A stretch of DNA of 64,000 nt from Chamaecyparis obtusa (Eukaryota > Streptophyta > Pinopsida > Cupressales > Cupressaceae), in NCBI GenBank assembly GCA_027943335.1, contig BSBK01001294.1, positions 1,410,001 through 1,474,000 of the forward strand, written 5' to 3'. The notes beneath the pieces were generated by a model. It ran no database searches. It saw nothing but the letters and a program-made list of their open reading frames with translations, and was not told the DNA's origin. The position numbers and the translations under genes were made by a program. Shown here one piece after another: positions 23,501-32,500 of the stretch. Positions within the stretch are counted from its first letter, which is position 1. Each line of letters starts with the position of its first letter.

Positions 23501-26500
23501 GAATTTAATAACAAAAGAAGAAATTGATGGAGAAATTGTGTCAAATCAAGTTGATGTTTTTATACCCACTTTACTAAGTTCCAGCGATGAGGAGTTTGCC
23601 TTGAGGCATGATTAGAGACCTCCCTTCACTACATTTTGACATTTTTGTACTTGTTTTGATATCCTGGTACTCATTGTAATCATCTTTATGATATTTTTTA
23701 TATAATAGAGATCTTCTAGTTGTCGATTCGAAAATTGTATTTAGTATTCTAATTTCTAATAGTAATTATTAATTCAATATTCAATGTTCATTGGTTCAGT
23801 GTTCAAGTATTACTGTATTTAGTATTTGGCATTTGCAATTTTGCTATTTTACTTCTTATATTGTTATACATCTTTTCACAACTAGCATTTCAACTGCTAT
23901 ATGTATAGCATATATATATACAGCATCGCCCCCCTCCCTAATGCCCACCCCCACCCCCGTTGTCCCCAAATTGACGCCCTTTTTCCCCCATCCCGGAAAC
24001 CCATCCTGTCGTCCCCCAAGGTCAATGTAACATTGCTTGTAACAAAAGCCTCGCACCCCACCCCACTACCATATCTCAAACCATGTCCATTTAAAACATT
24101 AATTACAATCATTTTTCCAATATAAATCAATCTACAAGATCTATAAACTTCAAACAGATACAGCTTCAAATACTTCGTAGTTTGCCAAGCCCCCTTTGCT
24201 CATCCCAATTTGACATATTCAAAAAAAATGTACACTTGTAGAACTCCCTTATCATTCACCCTACTTATAAATTAGGCAACCCAAACTCAAATAAACTCAA
24301 GAAACTATGTATGTCAAGATAGAATATGGTGTAGTGTCCCACCCATTTTGCTATTATATTTTATTTTCTTTCTGCCTTTTCTATATTAGAGTAATATTGT
24401 TATATTTATTATTTAATGGTCACTTAATGTACTTCAGTGATCAATCAATTTAGTTAGTTTCTATTTCTGGTTTCAGTTCATGATTGTTTCATTTGAAAAC
24501 ATCATTCTTATAATTCCTTTAAACGGAGCATTACATCTCCATTATTAATACATAATTGTATCAGAGCCATTAAAAAAAAATTGTGATTTTTTTATCAAAA
24601 ATTTTGTGGGAGCTTGAAAAGTAATTTTTGTTTCAAATTTTTTATGAAAAAATAGTTGGTGCAGATCGCAAGAGATTTTTGAAAACAACGGAAGTTTTTT
24701 CTGCAAATCTTTGAAGCTTTTTAACTGAGAAACGCGGGTTTTATCTGTGTTTTTCATCGCATTTTTTCTCCTATCAACATATTTGGTTGCCTTTTTTCTC
24801 AGTTTGGCCCATGTCTCCAATTCTGAGATTGTCTTTCTTCTGTGTCATCTCTGCAAAACTGTGGCCCACTCCCGTCAATTTTCCATGCAGAACTTCCGTG
24901 CAACTCCGTGTTTGAGCATTGTCTTTGTGCAGACATGATTTTTTGCAAATCACGTTCTTTCAACGCCATATTCTGCAAAATCGCAACGGCTCTGCACAAT
25001 TTTTCAGAGATTTCTTGCTTGCGTTTTTCAGTCGACAATGTATGTGCCATTTTTCTCAGCAACTAGGGCTTCCACTCAGGCCCTAGATTTTCTACTTCTT
25101 TTATGATTTTTTTGAAAAAAATATCATGTCACTTTAAAAGCCTAGGATTTCTACAATTTGCCCTAGGGTTTTTTCTGAAGATAGTTTTCTTCCTGCAGAT
25201 ATTTTTTCTAATTTTTTGACAAAAATCAAAAGTTTTTTTCTGCAGTCAAAGTATATTGGGATCTACGCCGGTGCAAATTGTTTTGTTTTTTACAGCAACC
25301 TCGGAGTTTGGTCAAAGTTTAGTTTTGACTATACTTTGATACCTCGTTTTCCATGCATTGGAAAATGGGAGGGATGGCGTCGTTGACCAACATCATGTTG
25401 GAAAGCAGTTAGCACTTCAATAGAAAGAACTACAAGAAGTGGAAACAGCGCATGCTCACAATCTGAGTATCGGTGCCTAGATCAAATTGTACTTGGTAAA
25501 GTTGTTCATCTCACGATGCAAAAGACTAGGATAGTTTGATGAGTGCAATCAAGAGGTGTTTATGCTCATCAAGTTATTAGTCACTGATGAGATGCTTCCA
25601 GAAGTGCCATCTGGCAAGACAGCTATGGAGATTCAGACTCATTTGAAGAATATCCATGAATAGTTAAACAAGGGCAAAGCATTATTTCTAAAGCATATGG
25701 TGTTTTCCATTATGATGGATGATAAGGTGTCTCTGCAAGAGTATCTTATGAAGATTAAGGATATTTTCGATCAGCTGGAGGCTATTGGTCGCATGATGGA
25801 AAAAGAGGATATGGTGGTTACCACATTGAGAAGCTTACCACAATCCTACGAGCACTTCATCGAAACTCCTAACATTACATCCGCCAATGTTGATCTAAAG
25901 TTTGATGAATTGTGCAATAAGCTCTTGCATCAAAACAGGTGGAAATAATAGTTTGGGAGCAGCCAAACACCTACTGTGGAAACAGAATTTACTACCAAAG
26001 CCAATGATGGAGGTGAAAGCAAAGGCAAGTCCGTTCTGCAATAAGGACAAAGCAAATCTAAGGAGAGTTCCAAGAAGGTAATCCAAAGTTTTTACTGTGG
26101 TAAACTTGGTCGTTTGAAAAACCAATGTAGGAAACAATTGGCTGATAAAAAATCCAACCAAGAAAGGTCTAGCAAAAGGTCCATGTTGCAAAGCAGACAG
26201 AGTAGGAGTCTGCCTTTTAAGCATTTATGGCCAAAAGACAAGCAAATCATGTCAAAACATATGCCTGGTACATTGATCCTGTAACTTCTCAACACTTCAC
26301 ACGTAAAAGAGATTGGTTCATGGAGTACACACCATGATCTGATTCAGTAATCTTTGGCGAAGGTGAAGAGTATAAAGTTGTCAGCAAGGTCAACATTCAA
26401 ATTACATCTAGTGGGAGAAATCTCATATTTCTCAACGTATGCTATATTCTGAGCATGGTGCTCAATCTGCTCTAAGTGAGTCAGATTATGCGCAATTGTC

Positions 26501-29500
26501 TGAAGTTGGATATCATCAACAAGTGTCATATTGTTGACAAAGATTCAAAGACTACAATTGTTGTTGGCCTCAATGGTCATGGATTATTTTGCCTTATTGA
26601 TACTGGAGGGTCTCAAGAGCTTACAATGTTTTCACGGAGTTCATCCATTAGTTCTCTTTGGCATTAGCGGTGTGGTCACGCCAACATACCCTGCACCTCT
26701 CAGTTGGCTCAAGAGAATATGGTTAATGGCTTGCCTGAGATTCAGTCACAAACACATAGCATTTGTGCAGCTTGCGAGGAAGGGAAGAAGCATCACATTC
26801 CCTTCTCAAACAAAGACTCTTGGAGCATCCGAAGTCTTGCAACTAGTTCATGCAGATGTTTGTGGACCAATGAATACTGCATTGGTCACTAGTGCCAGGT
26901 ATTTTCTTCTATTTGCAGATGATTTCAGTAGGAAAATGTGGATGTTTTTCCTAAAGGAAAAATTAGATGTGTTTAATGAATTTTAGAAATTTAAAGCATT
27001 AGTTGAAAAAGAATCAAGTTGTTAGATCATTGCTCTTGGATTAGATAATGGAGGGGGGTTCTGTTCCAATGAATTCTCTGACTTCTATGCAAAAAACAGT
27101 ATAAAGCCTCAGCTTACCACAACCTACACCGCTCAACAAAACGGTGTTGTTGAGAAGAGAAATCGTACTATTATGAAAATGGCTTAGACTATGTTGGAGC
27201 ATCAACACGTTCCTAAGAAGTTTTGGGCAAAGGCAGTGTATACTGCAGTGTACCTTCTAAATTGTTCTTCCACACAGGCTATCAAGAAGAAGATCCCAGA
27301 GGAAGCATGGTCTGGGAGAAAACCAAACACCAGTCACCTTAAAGTTTTTGGTTCAACATCATATGCTTGGATTCCAAACATCGGAAGTTAATGCTTGCAG
27401 GCTATAGTGACACTAATCATCTCACGTTCAGTAGAGATGTGGTTTTTGATGAAGAAGGTGGGCTTTTACACTCTCTTCTCCTATCCAAAATCCTGAAGAT
27501 CAGCCTATGAAGAAAAGAAATTTGGGTGTTAAGCTTCCATTTGCTTCACTTGACGGGAGGGATTCTAAAGATTCTAAACATGAACTGGTGAAATCTCCTA
27601 GGCGTGACATTGTACCACCAGATTTCCCTCTGAATAACCTAGATCAGCATCTAGATGATTTTCATTCCAAGCAGCCCAAGTCATGATGATCATCCTAATT
27701 TGGAAGAAGATGGTTCTACTCTCCGGCCTAATTGGTGGTAAAAGCTTATCGAGGATGTTCGGGATGATGATCTTATCGAGGGTAGTCATCTAAAGGCAAG
27801 AGCAAGAAGAACACGGTTAATTTTGCTCTCATGGCCAACCTTCAAAGTGTCTATGAGCCATAGACTTATTCAGAGGCAAAAGGGATACATGAATGGGAAC
27901 ATGTTATGGAAGCTGAGTATCATAGTCATTTGAAGAACAATTGGTGATGCAGGAGCATTTTGGGTTCCTGAAGATCTTTCTTAGTCTTGGAGGAATTCCC
28001 TGTCAAAGGGATATAGTACTTTGTTTTGGGCAGCTTTCTGAGTTTCTATGTTGCGATGATCTATGGAGATCTCTGGCATGTGTGATGAAAGGGGTTTGTT
28101 CCTTGATGTTTGTGGAGGCTATGTCTAAGAACGCATCTCTTGAAGTGGCATGGTTTGGGAGATCTTGGATGATCTTCTCTGACTGATTCTGTGCGTTTCC
28201 TGCCTAGACCGTTTGGAAGATTGGTTATGCGATCGATGACCGTTGGGAGTGAGCTTGTGCGGTCTTGGCTCATAGTTGTTGTGCCTTGGACCTATTTTGG
28301 AACCTTCTCCTATGAGTTCATAAGGATTGGATGGACCGTTTCAAAGTTAGACTTGTTTTCCTTGCCATTGGAGCCGTATTTCCCTGCTTTCTGCATGCTG
28401 ATTGCGCATCGTGTAGCCGTTGATCCTTAATGAATCAACCTTTGCGCTCTTAGGGACTTTAAGAGGACCTAAAGTACTATCTTCTCCTAAGACCGCAAGT
28501 CCTAATTCATTATGAGTTAAAAGTTACGACCGTTTTTCTCGGGTATCGATTTTCAGCCAGTTTCACGCGAAACGTGGAGTTTTTCATCTTGCGTGATTCC
28601 GTGTGATGAGATGGGATCTTGCTAAGTTAGGATTATGTTCTTGGGTCATGTGTGGACCTAAATGTAACCTCGCATTAAGTTTTGATCATTCTTTATTTAG
28701 TTTTGGTATCTCTCCTTAAGCTGGACCTATAATGTAATTAATGCCTGACTGGCCGACTTGTGGCTTAGCTGGCTCTATATTGAGAGCTTGGGTTGATGTA
28801 GAGTATCATCATGAAGAAAGATGTAGTAGAGTAATATGATATTGGATTAGAGTAGAAGCAGATTTGCGAATCTGGGAATTTGTAGCAGACCTAGTGGCTT
28901 GAGGGCTTAGGGCAACAAGAGGTTGCTTGGTGGCTTGTGAGCACAAGTTTAGACCCTGTCCTGGTTGTTCCTATCAGAGGCTGCCTGCTGCAGATCTGAA
29001 CTAGTTGGTGGTTCCCTGGATCTTGCAAGATCTTGCTGATACTTTGTAATTTCATTGTAAATGGCCGAAACCTAGAAGGCCTCACAGTTGGGCATGTTGA
29101 ATGAAATTCTGTTTTGAAGCATTATCTTGTTGTATTCCATTGTGTTTGTTGTTGTTATAATTGGCCGTGTAGGTTTGGACCATCCATCATTGGATCCTCC
29201 ATCCCTGCCCTGCGTCACTTGGGTTCTGTCAAACCTTCCACCAAGGAAGAAACCCATTGGCTGCAAATGGGTCTATATAGTTAAGTACAAAGTTGATGGA
29301 ACTCTTGATATGTAAAAAGATCGATTGGTGACTTAGGGCTTCTCGCAAAAAGAAGGCGTTGACTATGAGGAAACCTTTGCTCCTACACCAAATATGAGCA
29401 CCATCCAATTAGTTATGGCAATTGCAGCACGGTGTGGTTGGAAAGTCCATCAAAACGTCCATTCCTCAATGGTAATTTAGAGGAAGTAGTCACATGTCAC

Positions 29501-32500
29501 AGCCTCCAAGTTTCAAAGTTGTAGGCAAAGAGCACAAGGAATGTAGACTAGTCAATGCTATTTATGGCCTAAAGAAAGCCCCCAGGGCTTAATACATCAA
29601 AATTGATACCTATTTAGTTGCAAAGGGTTTTGACGGAAGGACTTCCGATAGAGAATTGTATGTCAAAAGCACTGCTAATGACATCATTTTTATTGCCATC
29701 TATGTTGATGATATTACTATTACTGGTAATAGGGCATAGTTGCTTGAGCAGATCAAAAGAATTTGTGTCAGGCATTTGACATGACTGAGTTGAGATTTCT
29801 ACATTATTGTCTCAGTGTAGAGATTCGGCAAACTGGCGGTAGCATTTCTATTGCTCAATCCAAGTATGTTGGGAGTTTGATAGACAAGTTCAAGATGGAA
29901 GATTGGAAGCCTTCATCTACACATGTGGAGAAAGAGCTAAAACTATCAACCAAATCAGATTCACCTATGGTGAATGAGTCAGCTTTTAGACAACTAGTGG
30001 GCAGCCTAATCTATCTTACCGCCACTAGACCTAATCAAAGTTATGTTGTGATGTCCCTTTCACATAACTTAATACATGCTTTCCAACTAAGAACCAGACA
30101 GAAAATATCCTCACCAAGTCTCTACGCCTAGGCAAGTTCGTAAAATTTAGGAGGCAACTTGGTGAAGTTAATAGAATCGCCATTAAGGGACGGTATTAGA
30201 GTAATATTGTTATATTTCTTATTTAATGGTCACTTAATGTACTTTAGTTGGTTTAGTTAGTTTATATTTCTGGTTTCAGTTCACAATTGTTTCATTCAGA
30301 AATATCATTTTTGTAATTCCTTTAAATGGAGCATTTCATCTCCATTCTTAATACAAAGAATTACCATTTCATTCTACTCACTGTGTTAGTTTGTCAAACA
30401 GTTTGCTTGCAAGGATGCTATGTTTTGAGATTCATGTTTTTCTGATCTGATATATTTTACCATAATATAGCATTGAAATATAGTGCAATTAACAACATAA
30501 GAAAAGCAACTAAAGCAATAGGAATCTCATATGCGAGAAATCTCTGTCCTTTATTGCTGCAGTATTATGTCCAATATCAATCTAAAATTTGTTATAGAAG
30601 ACCTAAATGAATAGAATGGAACAAAAATCAATCAACCTCTGACCTCTTATATTGCAGCTCAGCTTATGAGAAATGTATCAAGCTGAATTATGTAGTTACA
30701 TCAAGTATAATATACAGCATATTTGACTTGCAAGAATGTATATGAAAAACTAATCACATCCACAATTGGGGTATTCAATAGCTGCAAGTGACTAATGATA
30801 GAATTCAATCTCTAATAAACTTGTTGGGATCTTCAAAGACTCCAAAATCAAACATAATGTTTTCACAGGTACATATCAACTAAACAAACACATATGGATT
30901 GAACAATAAATAATTAGGGAAAGTCTCATACTTTTTGTTACTCATTTCTCCATTCTTTTAATATGAGCATCCATAAAATTTGTAATCCATTTATAGTTCA
31001 AAAATGAAACACAAGATCCAAAACATTAATGTCATAAAATCCAACATATCACTTGTAATAATCTACCCTTTCTTTTGCATCCTTCAACACAACACTGCAA
31101 TATTCCAAATCACTATTTGTACAGTTTTTTTCATCTCTAAAGCCAGAATCCAAAAAAAGAAGTATAGATCTAATTATTTTTAAAAGATTATATATAGTAT
31201 AGATATACTGCATTGCTCATAATACCAAAAAACATCTTAGTAGTTAACTCCTTTCCAAGTCTCCAACGTGTGTATGCTAACTGCAGCCTTGGAACATGTA
31301 TCATGTGAATATCCAAAATGTACTAAATACAATCAAAAGGAAGGAAAAGATATAGGATTGACCTACAGTGGTTTTTTTTACAAGCATTCTGAACCATCAC
31401 TTACCGGACAAAGCTTCCTGATCAATAGCCTCCTGGATTAGAACATCATCATGTACATCAGGATGAGAACGATCTGTATGATCTTTTTCTAGACCAACAT
31501 ACCAATCTTTGTGAACACGTAAACGGCGAACTTCCAATTTTTCTTGCATTAAGTATCCCGAAGCCCTTTTTGCAACCAATAGACAATATAAAAATCATCA
31601 GATACAACAATATACCTTATATGGTAGGCAAAATTGTCATAATAATCATATCACCTTGCATATTGATAGAGAAGCCACCTGTTCAGTACCTGAAAAATAG
31701 TACTTCTCCATTATACATTGCTAAGGCTATCTCTCTGACCCCATCCTTATCAATGTCATAGAGAAGTGGGCTTGCATGGGAAGTTGACTGATGGAACACC
31801 GGCCACCCTACAAGATTGAAAAAGGAGAAAAAGTAATATCATATCTTATCATTTACAAAAATTAAAAAATATATCTCTTTTGTATAAAGAAAATTGATAA
31901 TTCTCCAACTCTAGAACAACCACAGGACAATTGACATGATCAAAGTTAAGGTGGAACATGCCATGCAAATAAGTTGAAAAAAATAAAAACAAGCCAAAGG
32001 AACATGCCTGGCATTTTGTCTCCGTCAGAACCATCTAGCACTTCCAGGTAGTGAACAAAAGATGGAACCACTATGTCTAATTTACCATCACTGCAAAATT
32101 CAATGAAAATATTAAAAAATGATAAATATTCAGAGAAAAACTGTTCAAGATTTGTCATTTCATTAACACATTTTTTTTAAAATAACTATCACCTATGTAC
32201 AAGCGTCAATGTTGATCTTATTTTTTTTGAAATATATTGATCCATTGAATACAATAAGCTAGCAACTAAGCTTATGCCCCAAGATATGGAAAAGATGTTT
32301 AATAAACATTTGCAGCCAAGTATACCATGAGAGAATTTGCAAATTTCACTTTTGTACCCAAAATAATGAAAAGACAATTATGATGTTAGCCAAAAAAGTA
32401 AGAGAAATAAATTCCTGTCAAGGATAGCCAAAAGAGATGCAAAACAACCAAGGCAGTGCGAAAGTATCTTTGATTCTAGTGCAAAGAGAAATCTAGTACT

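Larger units (their letters stand above)
24384..30355 (+). mobile_element. Old Ty1/copia retrotransposon with short LTRs
   Basis: Short LTRs (24384-24552 and 30194-30355) both start TATTAGAGTAATATTG and end TTAATACA. They differ by more than a dozen substitutions and a 7-bp gap by eye, so the insertion is old. A primer-binding site TTGTATCAGAGC follows the first LTR and a purine tract AAGGGACGG precedes the second. The order gag, protease, integrase, RT, RNase H is copia. It lacks a convincing target duplication. It lies antisense in the DEX1 intron and is split by a solo LTR (27945-29217). Relatives sit at 39720-40900 and 62925-64000. Confidence 0.88.

Noticed and set aside
23897..24169. Overlapping open frames on both strands in a C-rich patch
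   Set aside because: Composition-driven shadows without domain or codon evidence.
24545..25066. Open frames on both strands just after the copia 5' LTR
   Set aside because: They fall in the T-rich untranslated leader before gag and match no gag protein.
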